DNA from: CAJQQK01 sp963696075
GTDB taxonomy: Bacteria > Pseudomonadota > Alphaproteobacteria > Rhizobiales > Hyphomicrobiaceae
Direction: 5' to 3'
NCBI GenBank assembly: GCA_963696075.1
Contig: CAVOJD010000012.1
Location: 1-64,000 of the forward strand
Length of the DNA stretch: 64,000 nucleotides
The notes under the pieces are model-generated. The model was not told where the DNA came from and made no database searches. It was given only the letters and a program-made list of their open reading frames with translations. Of the stretch, positions 1 to 8,650 are shown in pieces; position 1 is the stretch's first letter, and every line of letters begins with the position of its first letter. A program made the position numbers and the translations under genes.

Positions 1-2
1 AA

Positions 3-398
3 GCCACCTTGCTCAAAGCGATGGCGCGCTCGGACCTCGTGATTATTCCGGCCCAAGCCTCCGAACCAGACCTGCGCGAAGCGCTCGTCATCGTCGATGA
101 CATCAAGGACGTGGTGGAGGCCGGCGCCGCCGGCCTCCAGTATCGCTTGCTGCTGACCAAGCTGTTTCCGTTACCGACGCGGGTCACAACCTTTGCCCAT
201 CGCGAGATCAAGCGGCACGAGCTGGAGCATTTTCGGACAGGTTTGGTCGAGCGCGCCGCCTATCGAGAAATGTTCCTCACCGGCAAGTCACCGACCGACG
301 CCGCGCCCGGCGGCAAGGCCGCGCGCGAGGTCAACGATCTCGTTGCCGAGATCAAGGCGATCGTCGGCGACAAGTCAGAAGCGGGGAGGGCGGCATGA
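3..398 (+). CDS. ParA/MinD-family partition ATPase, C-terminal part (5' end outside window)
   Basis: The reading frame is open to the left edge of the window, so only about the last 130 residues are present. The fragment has the layout of the C-terminal half of ParA/VirC1-type deviant Walker ATPases: a SDLVIIPAQAS strand like the one that follows the switch II region, the SEPDLREAL helix, and later a TKLFPLPTR segment where family members describe the partner-protein loop. The Walker A motif lies outside. Such proteins segregate plasmids or position conjugation complexes. The stop overlaps the start of the next gene by four bases (ATGA), so the two are probably translationally coupled. Either plasmid partition or a VirC1-like conjugation role is possible; the fragment does not decide between them. 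Confidence 0.8.
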   Translation, partial: ATLLKAMARSDLVIIPAQASEPDLREALVIVDDIKDVVEAGAAGLQYRLLLTKLFPLPTRVTTFAHREIKRHELEHFRTGLVERAAYREMFLTGKSPTDAAPGGKAAREVNDLVAEIKAIVGDKSEAGRAA

Positions 399-739
399 CG
401 GGCCCGTCCCCGGATTTTAAACCGGTAGAAATTGATGAACTGGACCGCAAGCTCAGTGAGACCGCCGCGCGCAAACGCATTCCATCGTTGAAAGCCACGG
501 AGACCCTTGAGCAAGCGTCTGACGCGGTGCCTGTTACGCCGACGGCTGCTCCTCGGGTTCAGACCGCACCGCGCAAGCCCTTGAGCATCGAGGTACCGGA
601 CTATCTCGCCACCGACCTCAAGATTGCCGCTGCCCGGCAATCGGTCACCGTACGCCATCTTGTTCTCTCAGCCCTCATGGATGCTGGATACGACATCAAG
701 GCTGTCGATATGGAAGAAGACGGACGTCGCCTCAGATAG
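395..739 (+). CDS. Small ribbon-helix-helix-type partner of the ParA protein
   Basis: This 114-residue protein starts inside the stop of the ParA-type gene (ATGA overlap). Its N-terminal half is polar and probably disordered. The C-terminal half, from about residue 66 (KPLSIEVPDYLATDLKIAA onward), has the beta strand followed by two helices expected of a ribbon-helix-helix DNA-binding fold: a short strand SIEVP, helix YLATDLKIAAARQ, turn SVTVR, and helix HLVLSALMDAGY. Small RHH proteins encoded directly after ParA often act as the centromere-binding partner (ParB/ParG-like) or as a VirC2-like accessory factor. That role is inferred from position and fold; the family was not confirmed. Confidence 0.7.
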   Translation: MTGPSPDFKPVEIDELDRKLSETAARKRIPSLKATETLEQASDAVPVTPTAAPRVQTAPRKPLSIEVPDYLATDLKIAAARQSVTVRHLVLSALMDAGYDIKAVDMEEDGRRLR

Positions 740-1080
740 ATTTAAGTCCTTGGGGCGCGCCGTCGCTACCGCGTCGACCATGCTCTATGCGGGCCGGCCG
801 CACCGAGCCCTGCGACAAAACAGGTCTCGGCCCATGCGGGTGACGATCATTCGCGTGGGATGCGCCGTGGGTTGTTTGTTGGCCTATGAGGTCGACACCT
901 CGGGAGCCCACCAGAAACGACCCCGGCGCGGGAAGGTTTGCGGCAGAGCCCATGGCCGGCGTCTCCAGGTTTTGCCGCCCCCGTTTGGGTGAGGGCGGCA
1001 AAGCCCTCCGACGCCGACGGACAGGCTCCGGAAACGACCCGCGCTATGCCTGGGACCTGACAGAAGAAATGGCCGGCCGG
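740..1080. other. Intergenic stretch with a GC-rich hairpin
   Basis: I see no convincing gene here; reading frames present lack family resemblance and a ribosome binding site. The one structured element is a perfect 10-base-pair stem at 971-980 and 993-1002 (TTTGCCGCCC / GGGCGGCAAA) with a 12-base loop. It has no following T run on either strand, so it is at best a weak terminator between the ParA operon and the converging gene at 1081. Confidence 0.5.
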
Positions 1081-1314
1081 TTATTCTGCCGGTTGGTGAT
1101 TGGCCTGTGGGCCGGACGCCTTGTCGTTGCTGGCAGGCTTCTCGGTTGGACTGCGCAGGACGACGCGGCCACTAACCGGCAGGCTGTCAAGCACGAGGTC
1201 GAAGCCTTGCTCATCTCTGTGGCCGAAGGCGGCGCCGACGCGGTCCCAATAACTGTTCTCGCCGACTTCGCGAACGTGATAGGCAATCAAAGAGGGTTTG
1301 TTTGATGTATTCAT
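1081..1314 (-). CDS. Small conserved protein typical of alphaproteobacterial plasmids and ICEs
   Basis: The protein has 77 residues from the ATG at 1314; an in-frame ATG four codons upstream (1326) is also possible. The core reads IAYHVREVGENSYWDRVG, then AAFGHRDEQGFDLVLDSLP, ending in a GRVVLRSP strand and a polar tail. I recognise this layout from small proteins of unknown function that recur on rhizobial and related conjugative plasmids and integrative elements, which suits the neighbouring ParA-type and antirestriction genes. It is transcribed divergently from the gene at 1400 across an AT-rich region. No biochemical function is known to me. Confidence 0.65.
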   Translation of the reverse strand: MNTSNKPSLIAYHVREVGENSYWDRVGAAFGHRDEQGFDLVLDSLPVSGRVVLRSPTEKPASNDKASGPQANHQPAE

Positions 1315-1399
1315 TTGTTTCTCCATAAATATTTATTGACATATATTGTTTTCATAAATAGAAATGTTGATTTTAAAACATTATTACTGGAGAAATGCA
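1310..1399. promoter_or_regulatory. AT-rich divergent promoter region
   Basis: The interval between the divergent genes at 1314 and 1400 is strikingly AT-rich compared with the flanks. On the plus strand TTGACA at 1336-1341 matches the sigma-70 -35 box perfectly, and TAGAAA at 1359-1364 lies 17 bases downstream as a weak -10 candidate. GGAG at 1389-1392 is a well-placed ribosome binding site for the ATG at 1400. A promoter for the leftward gene is likely in the same interval but is not clear by eye. Confidence 0.5.
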
Positions 1400-1858
1400 A
1401 TGACTAATTCACTGAAAATAAATTCCGGCAGTATGGTGCCGACCGATACCATCCGTTTCATCAAGCCGATCGACGACAAAGAGCGCGCCCGTATCGCCGA
1501 GCGTTACGACGTCGACGGCGGCAATTACAACGTCTCAATCCAGTTCGCCGACAAGTCGAGCAAGCTCGCAACCGAGACGCTCGACGAGATCCGCGCCCAG
1601 GGCGTCGCCCTGATTAATATCGGCGCCAACCGTCACGTCGTCGCGCACAACATCCGGTCGGCCGATCCGTTCACGAAGGACGATGCCCAAAAACTGAGCG
1701 AGGGCCGCGGCTACACCCTCAGCCAGACCTTTCGCTCCCGCATCGACACCACCGCCGGCACACTGCTCTCAAGCGCAACGCCGGCGCAGATCATGGAACG
1801 CCGCGCCAAGGCGCTTGAAAGCGCATCGGCTGCCGCGCCGCGCGCCGCGGTGAAGTAG
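1400..1858 (+). CDS. Conserved hypothetical protein of mobile elements
   Basis: The start is placed at the ATG at 1400 because GGAG lies seven bases upstream; the frame is open from 1364, but that start has no such site. The 152-residue product is soluble, without signal peptide or membrane segment. It begins with a short polar stretch, then has a mixed alpha/beta central part (TIRFIKPIDDKERARIAERY; NVSIQFADKSSKLATETLDE; GVALINIGANRHVV), and ends in an Ala-rich tail. Its neighbours suggest a plasmid or ICE accessory gene. A transcription terminator follows directly. I do not recognise a functional domain. Confidence 0.65.
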   Translation: MTNSLKINSGSMVPTDTIRFIKPIDDKERARIAERYDVDGGNYNVSIQFADKSSKLATETLDEIRAQGVALINIGANRHVVAHNIRSADPFTKDDAQKLSEGRGYTLSQTFRSRIDTTAGTLLSSATPAQIMERRAKALESASAAAPRAAVK

Positions 1859-1883
1859 AAGCACTTTCGATACACACCCTCTC

Positions 1884-1921
1884 AACGGGCCTCCGGCATT
1901 CTGCCGCGAGGCCCGTTCTTT
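1884..1921 (+). terminator. Rho-independent terminator after the gene ending at 1858
   Basis: A perfect 10-base stem, AACGGGCCTC at 1884-1893 and GAGGCCCGTT at 1908-1917, with a 14-base loop, starts 26 bases after the stop codon and is followed by a short T-rich stretch (CTTTG). Confidence 0.7.
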
Positions 1922-2106
1922 GCTGGATGGCGCGATGGCGCGAGGCTCCGGACGGCTGGCAGAAAATCGCCAGGCATTCGGACGCGCCCTTCGACCCCAC
2001 CCGAGCCAGCGAGGGAAGGGGTGTAAGGCAGATACGGGGAAGAAGAGGATCGCGGCTCTCGCCGGTTTTGGCAGCGGCACGACCGTGCACTTGATACGAC
2101 GTCAGA

Positions 2107-2928
2107 TCAGTGGATCGTTGCCGAGCTTGGCCGCGGCAATTCGAACCGCAGGAACTTGTCGAACAGCGGCGTCTTGCGCAGCTTTGTCTCGTAGATCGGC
2201 GCCAGCCGGGACCGCTCTTTGCGTTCGAGAAGCCCCAGCCAAGTAAGCGGCCGGACAAGCCGCGTTGCCAGATAGAACACCGCGTCTTCTTCCGGCGTGC
2301 CCCGCTGCGCCGGCAGGATATCGATCGGCAGGCACCAGCCGGCAAAGTCGCGATAATCGACCCAGTCACCCAGCCGGTTCCAGATCACGCCCAGGAAATG
2401 GAAGGTATCGGCGTCAGGCATCTCGATCGGCCAGCGCTCGAAATACGCAAAATCAAAGCGCGTGAAAAACGTCTCGAACAGGACCGCCTGCAGGCGGCCG
2501 TGATCATCAATCAGCGCCTTGCCGGCCTTCGTCGGCAGCGCCTTGCCTTTGACATGCCGGATGAGCTTCGCGGCGCGCAGCAGTTCATGCAGATAGGCGA
2601 GGGGCGGGACGTCGTCTTCGTTCAGGACCTTGTTGATGCGGTAAAGATCTTCCGCCGTGTAGCCCGGCCACTGGAACTGATCGACCGCCCAGACGACAAA
2701 CTTGCGATTGAACGCGCCGGATTTGGTGAGGCCGATGGCGCCTCCTTCGCCCATATGGCGGAGCGTGATCATCGCTGCCTTGCAGAGCAGGCTGCCGGTG
2801 AGCTCGGGCTCGGTCAGCGTGTCGTTCAGAAACAGGCAAGGGCTGATTTGGGAGGGGAGGGTCACGACGGATCCATGGTCGGGCTTCAGAGGAAGACTTC
2901 TACGCAACCAACAGCAACAGATGTTCAA
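2107..2928 (-). CDS. Hypothetical protein of unknown function, possibly mis-started
   Basis: The open frame gives 273 residues. The first 20 or so residues (a Cys-rich run, then SLPLKP) look unlike the rest. A GTG at 2865, beginning TLPSQISPC after the Val, or a later start, may be the real one. From the ELTGSLLCKAA segment on, the sequence looks like a well-folded soluble protein with helical stretches (AAMITLRHMGEGG, AEDLYRINKVLNED, LAYLHELLRAAKLIR) and a Trp/Phe-rich centre (FFTRFDFAYFERWP). No signal peptide or membrane segment is evident. It stands alone on the minus strand. I do not recognise the family; its place in a mobile segment is the only functional hint. Confidence 0.55.
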   Translation of the reverse strand: MNICCCWLRRSLPLKPDHGSVVTLPSQISPCLFLNDTLTEPELTGSLLCKAAMITLRHMGEGGAIGLTKSGAFNRKFVVWAVDQFQWPGYTAEDLYRINKVLNEDDVPPLAYLHELLRAAKLIRHVKGKALPTKAGKALIDDHGRLQAVLFETFFTRFDFAYFERWPIEMPDADTFHFLGVIWNRLGDWVDYRDFAGWCLPIDILPAQRGTPEEDAVFYLATRLVRPLTWLGLLERKERSRLAPIYETKLRKTPLFDKFLRFELPRPSSATIH

Positions 2929-3438
2929 GACGCCTCCCTTGTTGATCGCGCCCTACTAGGACTGTCACGGCCCCGCGGCACCAACGGTACTCGGCGAACA
3001 CATTCACAAGAATGCCGGCCGCCTTACGAGCCGCCAATATCTTAAGGGAACGACGAAAGATCCCAAAGGGGACGTTGGCTAGGCGTGCTTTGACCGATCG
3101 AAGATTTCCCTTGTTAGTGAAGAACTGCCGTTGCTGCGCAGCATCAACATGTCGCGACGGTCCAAGCATGAGCGGTCTGCTGACTGTCAATGACCGATCT
3201 TCTTTTGGCACACAACCTTTCCACTGGTTCCCAACAGCTTGCTCAGGTCGATGATTGCAGCCGCGACGGAGCGTACGAATCGCCTCAATGTAAGCCCATG
3301 ATATTCGAATGTCGATTCGCCTTCTTTCGAATGCCGATGAGATGTGTAGATCGTACGATCTTGTGCACTCACCGGCGCCGCAAGTCATAGAGAACGCGAC
3401 AAAGTCATCCCTGGACACAATCCTTTCCGGTGCAGGCA
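2929..3438. other. Intergenic stretch without a supported gene
   Basis: Several open frames cross this 500-base stretch on both strands (the longest on minus, about 2900-3454). None has a recognisable domain, good initiation signals or the codon bias of the neighbours. It may hold decayed sequence or the promoter of the OLD-family gene, but I see no clear -35/-10 pair. Confidence 0.4.
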
Positions 3439-5247
3439 ATGAGACTAGATTCATTCAGAGTGCAGAACTACCGCAATGTTATCGACAGCGGTTGGATCAA
3501 AGTCACCGACGTCACAGCATTCGTCGGGCAGAACGAGGCTGGAAAGAGTAACCTGTTCGAAGCCCTCTATTGCCTCAATCCTTACGTTGATGACGCAAAG
3601 TACGACTCCGCCGAAGATTGGCCCGTCGATGACTGGAAGGGAAGGCAAGAAGCTGAAGGCAAGCGCGTCTGCGAGGCGTACTTCGCCATGGACGAAGACG
3701 ACATCGTCTCGCTCTTCGAGTACGCAACGGTCACGACGGACGCCGTCGATGATGATACCGCTGGAGAAGAGAACACCAAAGAAGGCGTAGAACCTGTCGA
3801 ACTGCCCAAAGAGCTTTCGCTATTCGCTTGGAAGTCGTACGGTTATAGGACTGGCTTTTCCGTCGAAGAGGCCGAAGAACTGGGTTTGGACAAGGCAAAG
3901 GTTTCTGCATGGGCCCAGGAGCACCTACCGAAGTTCGTTCTGATCTTTGACTACAACTTCTCCGGTGCGCAGGTTGAATTGGACCAACTCAAGGCCCGTT
4001 GGGACAAGGTCGGCCGGGAAAACCGGCATCTGCTTTCGCCTGAAGACCAAACGATACTTATCGTACTCGATCTAGCCGAGATTGACGTTGATGATTTCGT
4101 CGAGAAAGGAGCTACTGCAGAAGGTCGCACCATTCGCCAATTCGACAAGCGCTCGGCATCGGCCTATTTGACCCAGCAGTTTCAGAAACTCTGGACGCAG
4201 AAGAAGGTCAAATTCGACATCGATATCGACGGTCCGACGTTGAATATCTTTGCCGAAGACGAAGCTATAGGCTTTCCGGTCAGGCTCCATCGTCGCTCCA
4301 CCGGTTTTCGCTGGTATGTATCTTTTGCGTGGAAGTTCACTCATGCCAGTGATGGCGAGTTCAAGAACTGCATTTTGCTTCTCGAAGAACCGGGCATTCA
4401 TCTGCACTACACTGGTCAGCGGGATCTGCTACGAGTGTTCGACAACCTGTCCGATGCGAACACCATCTTGTACACAACCCACTTGGCGTCGATGGTTGAT
4501 CAAGCCAATCCAGAACGCGTCAGAATTGTCGAAACACGCAAGAACCACGTGGCGATCACACACGGTGTTGTCAGCAGTCAACCTGCACCCATGGCCGTCA
4601 TCGAAGCGGCACTCGGACTGACGCCTGATCTTTCCGGCATGCTTGGCAACAGGAAGGTCTTGATCGTTGAGGGCGGCACGGACGCCCTCATTCTCCAAAA
4701 GCTCTCCGGCATCTTGAAGAACGCGGACAAAGTAGGTCTGTCTGATCAGGTCTATCTGTGGCCAGCGCAAACGTCGAGCAAGGCACCGATGTATGCCGCT
4801 TTTGCTATTGGTCAACGTTGGGATGCCGGTGTGTTGCTCGATAACGACGACGCCGGACACACAGCGAAACAGAAGATCGACAAAATGGACCTCAAAGCCC
4901 TTGCCAAGAATGAAGGCTACGAATTTCGTGTCCTCATGCTGGGCAGTGCTTCTGGGATCAAGAAGACGGATGTCGCTATCGAAGACGTGTTCGGCGATGA
5001 CTTCTTCAGGGAGTGCGTCAACCGATCATACAGTGTAGCCATCAGGGATGAAGATTTGCCGATTGACGGCTCTGCGCAGATTTCCAAGAGGGTGGAGATC
5101 GTTCTCAAGCAACGCCATGGGCGGGAACTGGATAAGAAGATTGTTCTGTCTGAAATGCTGAAGGAATTCGAACTCATGGTCCAAGCCAACGGATCTACCG
5201 AAGGGGACAGCCGTCACGGCCGAAAAACTGTTCAAAGCAATCAATAG
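3439..5247 (+). CDS. OLD-family ATPase with TOPRIM nuclease domain
   Basis: The 602-residue product joins an ABC-type ATPase to a TOPRIM domain, the overcoming-lysogenization-defect (OLD) layout of phage P2 Old and Gabija GajA. Visible motifs: Walker A GQNEAGKSN at residues 30-38; the Walker B-like LLLEEPGIHLH with the acidic pair near 316-317; a switch-like TTHLASM near 345; then TOPRIM VLIVEGGTDA near 405-415 with its Glu, and DNDDAG near 468. Such proteins are ATP-gated DNA nucleases, many in phage defence. No UvrD-like GajB gene follows, so this is a single-gene (class 1-like) OLD. I start at MRLDSF (3439), the usual family opening; an ATG three codons earlier exists. The 3' end looks frameshifted: after the GGGG run at 5203-5206 the +1 frame continues as a natural helical tail to a stop at 5272. 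Codon use looks less GC-biased than in the chromosomal part. Confidence 0.85.
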   Translation: MRLDSFRVQNYRNVIDSGWIKVTDVTAFVGQNEAGKSNLFEALYCLNPYVDDAKYDSAEDWPVDDWKGRQEAEGKRVCEAYFAMDEDDIVSLFEYATVTTDAVDDDTAGEENTKEGVEPVELPKELSLFAWKSYGYRTGFSVEEAEELGLDKAKVSAWAQEHLPKFVLIFDYNFSGAQVELDQLKARWDKVGRENRHLLSPEDQTILIVLDLAEIDVDDFVEKGATAEGRTIRQFDKRSASAYLTQQFQKLWTQKKVKFDIDIDGPTLNIFAEDEAIGFPVRLHRRSTGFRWYVSFAWKFTHASDGEFKNCILLLEEPGIHLHYTGQRDLLRVFDNLSDANTILYTTHLASMVDQANPERVRIVETRKNHVAITHGVVSSQPAPMAVIEAALGLTPDLSGMLGNRKVLIVEGGTDALILQKLSGILKNADKVGLSDQVYLWPAQTSSKAPMYAAFAIGQRWDAGVLLDNDDAGHTAKQKIDKMDLKALAKNEGYEFRVLMLGSASGIKKTDVAIEDVFGDDFFRECVNRSYSVAIRDEDLPIDGSAQISKRVEIVLKQRHGRELDKKIVLSEMLKEFELMVQANGSTEGDSRHGRKTVQSNQ

Positions 5248-5272
5248 AATGTTCGGCATAGAGAAGGATTGA

Positions 5273-5943
5273 GGTTCAAAATAAGCGCGAGTTCTTCCGC
5301 GCTGCACAAGCGGTTTCCGCTCTTGGTCGGAGCGGACATTGCTTGCAGTGAGTCGGCACGTCGGCCAGCTTCCGAAATCACTGCCTTGCGTTGATCGCAT
5401 CGCCAGTCGAGCTATCCCACAAGGATAAGTCGGGCGGTATCGGCTTGACCAGCACGCCAGGGCATCCGACCATGTCCGGTGCCAAGGGTGTTTCGACCAT
5501 TACCGGCCCTGAGAGTCAGGCCGGTCGAAGTGCACGTTGCTAGATTGATCCCGAACGACGGCCGCTGCACCCTGAAAGCAGAAATTCAGCGCACGACGCG
5601 AATGACCCAGGGCGGAAGTTTAGCGACGGCCAACTATAAACGGGTCAAACGGCCGGGCGGCCGAGGTTGCAGACTTCGACTAATCCCCGTTGGCGCCGTG
5701 ACAACTGCCAAGGAACTAGACCGTAAAAACCTCCGTTTTCTGGCATCGGCTCACTGACAGTAAAGCACCGACACTGAAGCGGGGTTCCATTTATTCGGTA
5801 TACGGCGTGTAGCTCGAAACCAATTGGCCAACGAATACCCAGCAGTAGGGTTTTTCGCCAGTGGCGTAGCACTCCCCCCCTCGCTTCGACCCTAGACAAA
5901 CCTGAATTCGTCGTAATCCATCCCCTTGATCGTTCGCATAGCG
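5273..5943. other. Intergenic stretch without a supported gene
   Basis: About 670 bases between the OLD gene and the converging gene at 5944 hold only short or biased frames with no domain resemblance. A weak six-base stem (AGCGCG/CGCGCT) near 5283-5303 could help termination of the OLD transcript. I see no RNA gene or clear repeat. Confidence 0.4.
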
Positions 5944-6681
5944 TCAGAGTAGTGCCCATAGTGGATTGTCCGAAACTCCTATTTTTGCATCTCCGTCGAA
6001 AATGCTCCAACGCCGAGCCTTCTTGCCAGAACTCGCTGAACGGATGGGACCAACGCGCTCGGCTCCATCCAACTGGTAACCCGGAGGGATGTCCTTCAGC
6101 CAAGTAAGCACTTCTGAAACTCTGCTGTCAGTCACCGGAGCATTGGACAACGTGATCTCAATTGCCTTCAGCTTTACACCTTCGCCGAACGTCGCCGCGA
6201 GGTCATCGGGATCGACTTCTCTGGCACTTGTCGGGTCCGCGAGATCCATAAACGTCACCAGCATAGGATAGTGTTTGCGTGGCACGAGTGCCGTCGCGTG
6301 CAATCGTTCGAGGCGCGACCACGCAATGTTCACCCCGTCATCCTTCTTGACCTGATCAAAGAAAGCATGGGTTGCAATGTATCTGGGGTGGTCGACTGAC
6401 TGCCGACTTCTCAAAAGCGCGAACAGATAGCGCCCTGGCGCCACCTCGACGAAAGTTGCCTCGCCACGGTGCGAGCCTGCCCCGGTCGTCCCGCGGCCGG
6501 GGATCATGTGTTGTGTCCATACTCGGACCTCAACTGTCGCAGACCCGCGCTTGGACCCGTCCGGTGTGTCAACCACCAAGGTCAGGGTCTGGTGCCAAGT
6601 GTAGGTCAGACCATAGAACGTGTAGTAGATGCCGACAGCTGCAGCGCAAGCGATGGCTCCGACCCATACATACCGCTTCAT
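5944..6681 (-). CDS. Membrane-anchored protein of unknown function
   Basis: The 245-residue product starts with MKRYVWVG and one hydrophobic helix (about residues 5-27, rich in Ala, Val and Tyr), which would anchor it in the inner membrane with the rest in the periplasm; a signal peptide is less likely as no clear cleavage site follows. The remainder starts with a beta-rich segment (TLTLVVDTPDGSKRGSATVEVRVW) suggesting a small extracytoplasmic sandwich domain. GGAG eight bases ahead of the ATG on the minus strand supports the start. It converges with the OLD gene and has no partner gene. I recognise no family with a known role. Confidence 0.6.
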   Translation of the reverse strand: MKRYVWVGAIACAAAVGIYYTFYGLTYTWHQTLTLVVDTPDGSKRGSATVEVRVWTQHMIPGRGTTGAGSHRGEATFVEVAPGRYLFALLRSRQSVDHPRYIATHAFFDQVKKDDGVNIAWSRLERLHATALVPRKHYPMLVTFMDLADPTSAREVDPDDLAATFGEGVKLKAIEITLSNAPVTDSRVSEVLTWLKDIPPGYQLDGAERVGPIRSASSGKKARRWSIFDGDAKIGVSDNPLWALL

Positions 6682-7560
6682 TGCAAACTCCAGTCAGCCA
6701 CGTAACCCTCGCTGCAAGACGATATGCAACCGCTTCTTCGGTCCAAGCCTGTTATCCGCCGACGAGCCAGCATCAATACCCCGACCCTGCATTTTTGGCG
6801 CAACATTGGCGTCAGTACCCGTGCTGGCCTCACGCCAATGCGCACATGACTCCATTCCCTTTCAGTCCAATCACCGAGAGTAGGCGGTGCAAGTTCGCTA
6901 TGCTAAATGGACCGAGTTCCGAAACTGGGAGTTTCGTTGATCGGACGGTGATCGGCCAGAACATTAACTATGTCGCCTCCTGGCCCATCGCGTCAGCGCC
7001 TCGGATATCGACGAGCGCCTTACTCCGAAAGCCGACAGTCCAGCCGTCTTCAGATCAACCCGACCAAATCACGCAGCAATGGTCCGCGATTAGGAGAGCT
7101 GCGGTCGAGGGGCTTTGAAAGAGGCGGTAGTGAGTTTGGTTGAAGCCGATGTCGGCTTCTCTGCGGAGCCGAATAGCAAACTCCGCGCCCTGCTCGGTTT
7201 CCAGAAGATACATTATCACTTCATGATTTTGCCGCGTTAAAACAGTCGGTTAGCACCCTGCTTCCCAGCTGCCCTCGTTCAGAGCATTGGCTCATTCCTG
7301 GCCATGACTGCGGTGGATTGCGCACACCTTTCGCCTTTCATCTCCTCAGATCTGATCCCGCTTGAGCGGTCTTTCCGATGATGCCGAGCGTGCGCCGGCG
7401 CGCGTGCGCTTCAAGGGCTAAAGCCCTCGGCTTTCGGCTTCGCCGGCCGCCTCCCCCGGATCGCGTCCGGGGTCGGTTCCGCGCCCGCTTTCACCCCGTC
7501 GCCTCGCTTTCGGCATCGAGACCGCCTCCCGCGGGCTCAAACCGAAACGAGGAGATGAAC
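6682..7560. other. Long leader region upstream of the antirestriction gene
   Basis: I see no supported gene. The last 180 bases (7378-7560) are very GC-rich and can be read through in frame with the downstream gene, but the composition (Arg/Pro-rich) and the ribosome binding site at 7551 argue that they are untranslated. A perfect seven-base-pair hairpin CCCCGGA-tcgcg-TCCGGGG lies at 7454-7472. The stretch probably holds the promoter and a structured 5' leader of the ardC-like gene. Confidence 0.45.
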
Positions 7561-8472
7561 ATGACTGCTAGATCACGCACACCCAAACCCTGCCGCGACA
7601 TCCATGCGGAAATCACCAATCAGCTCATCACGGCCATCGAAGCCGATCCCGGCAAACCGTCACTGCCCTGGCGCCGGTCTTCCGCGCCGCTCTTCATGCC
7701 GGAGAATGCGCTGACCAAGAAGCTCTACAATGGCATCAACATCGTCAGCCTTTGGGTTTCGGCCGAGGTGCAGGGCTACGCCGCTCCAGTCTGGGCCACC
7801 TACCGCCAGTGGTCAGAACTCGGTTGTCAGGTCCGCAAGGGCGAGAAATCCTCTCTCGTCGTCTTCTACAAGGAGTACGAGACCGATCCTGAATCCCGAC
7901 AAGACCAAACGGATGATGGCAAGCGCCGTGTCGCGCGCGCCTCCTACGTCTTCAACGCCAGCCAGGTCGACGGCTACGAGTTGCCAGCCGAGCCCGAACC
8001 GCTCGGTCCGATCGATCGCATCGCTGCCGCTGACCGCTTCGTGTCTCAGACCGGTGCCAAGATCGAGCATGGCGGCGATCGTGCCTTCTATCGCCTATCG
8101 AGCGATCACATCCAGATGCCATCAGAAGATCTGTTCTGCGGCACCGAGAACCTGTCACGTTCGGAGAGCTATTACGCCGTCTTGGTTCATGAGCTGACCC
8201 ACTGGTCGGGTGCCGAGCATCGTCTTGACCGCCAGTTCGGCAAGCGCTTCGGCGATGCCGCTTACGCCGCCGAGGAACTTGTTGCCGAGATCGGTGCTGC
8301 GTTCCTGTGTGCCGAGCTTGGCATCACCGAGGACACCCCGCGTGCCGATCATGCGCAATACCTCGCGCAGTGGCTGCAGCTTCTTAAGGACGACAGCCGT
8401 GCAATCTTCACCGCGGCCGCCAAGGCGTCAGAGGCCGTGGCCTATCTCAGAAAACTCCAAGCGGGCGCTTAG
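7561..8472 (+). CDS. ardC: ArdC-type antirestriction protein
   Basis: From the ATG at 7561, preceded by GGAG at 7551-7554 (an ATG at 7555 is the alternative), the product has 303 residues. It follows the ArdC layout: an N-terminal single-stranded-DNA-binding domain (from about residue 8, with TNQLITAIEADPG, PLFMPENALTKKLYNGINI and WATYRQWSELGCQVRKGEK, all typical of this family), then a zincin-like domain with the metal-binding HELTHW at about 210-215 and a downstream Glu/Asp-rich helix (ELVAEIGAAFLCAELGI). ArdC proteins are carried into recipients by plasmids and ICEs and protect incoming DNA from type I and some other restriction systems. This supports a conjugative origin for 1-8650. Confidence 0.92.
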   Translation: MTARSRTPKPCRDIHAEITNQLITAIEADPGKPSLPWRRSSAPLFMPENALTKKLYNGINIVSLWVSAEVQGYAAPVWATYRQWSELGCQVRKGEKSSLVVFYKEYETDPESRQDQTDDGKRRVARASYVFNASQVDGYELPAEPEPLGPIDRIAAADRFVSQTGAKIEHGGDRAFYRLSSDHIQMPSEDLFCGTENLSRSESYYAVLVHELTHWSGAEHRLDRQFGKRFGDAAYAAEELVAEIGAAFLCAELGITEDTPRADHAQYLAQWLQLLKDDSRAIFTAAAKASEAVAYLRKLQAGA

Positions 8473-8564
8473 GCGCCCCGTCATCTTGCTCCATCGCTCG
8501 TGAGACTCGGTGTGGTCTCGACACGACACCGGCCAACAGTTTCGCTCAGATTTGCCCGTCAATC

Positions 8565-8584
8565 TGGTCGCCAGTTGGTCGCCA
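8565..8584. repeat. Two 9-base direct repeats one helical turn apart
   Basis: TGGTCGCCA occurs at 8565-8573 and again at 8576-8584, an 11-base period. It lies 67 bases from the tRNA-His 3' end, on the mobile side, where integrase arm or accessory sites are commonly found. The function is inferred from position only. Confidence 0.35.
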
Positions 8585-8650
8585 CAGAAGTTGAAGCACC
8601 GATATACTCAGCCAAGCAAATATATAAATCATTGATTTTATAATGTTTTT

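Noticed and set aside
2900..3454. 184-residue minus-strand frame
   Set aside because: No domain, start signal or codon bias; it overlaps the starts of both neighbouring genes.
3439..5272. Gabija (GajA-GajB) system
   Set aside because: No UvrD/PcrA-like helicase frame follows the OLD gene; the next 670 bases have no gene.
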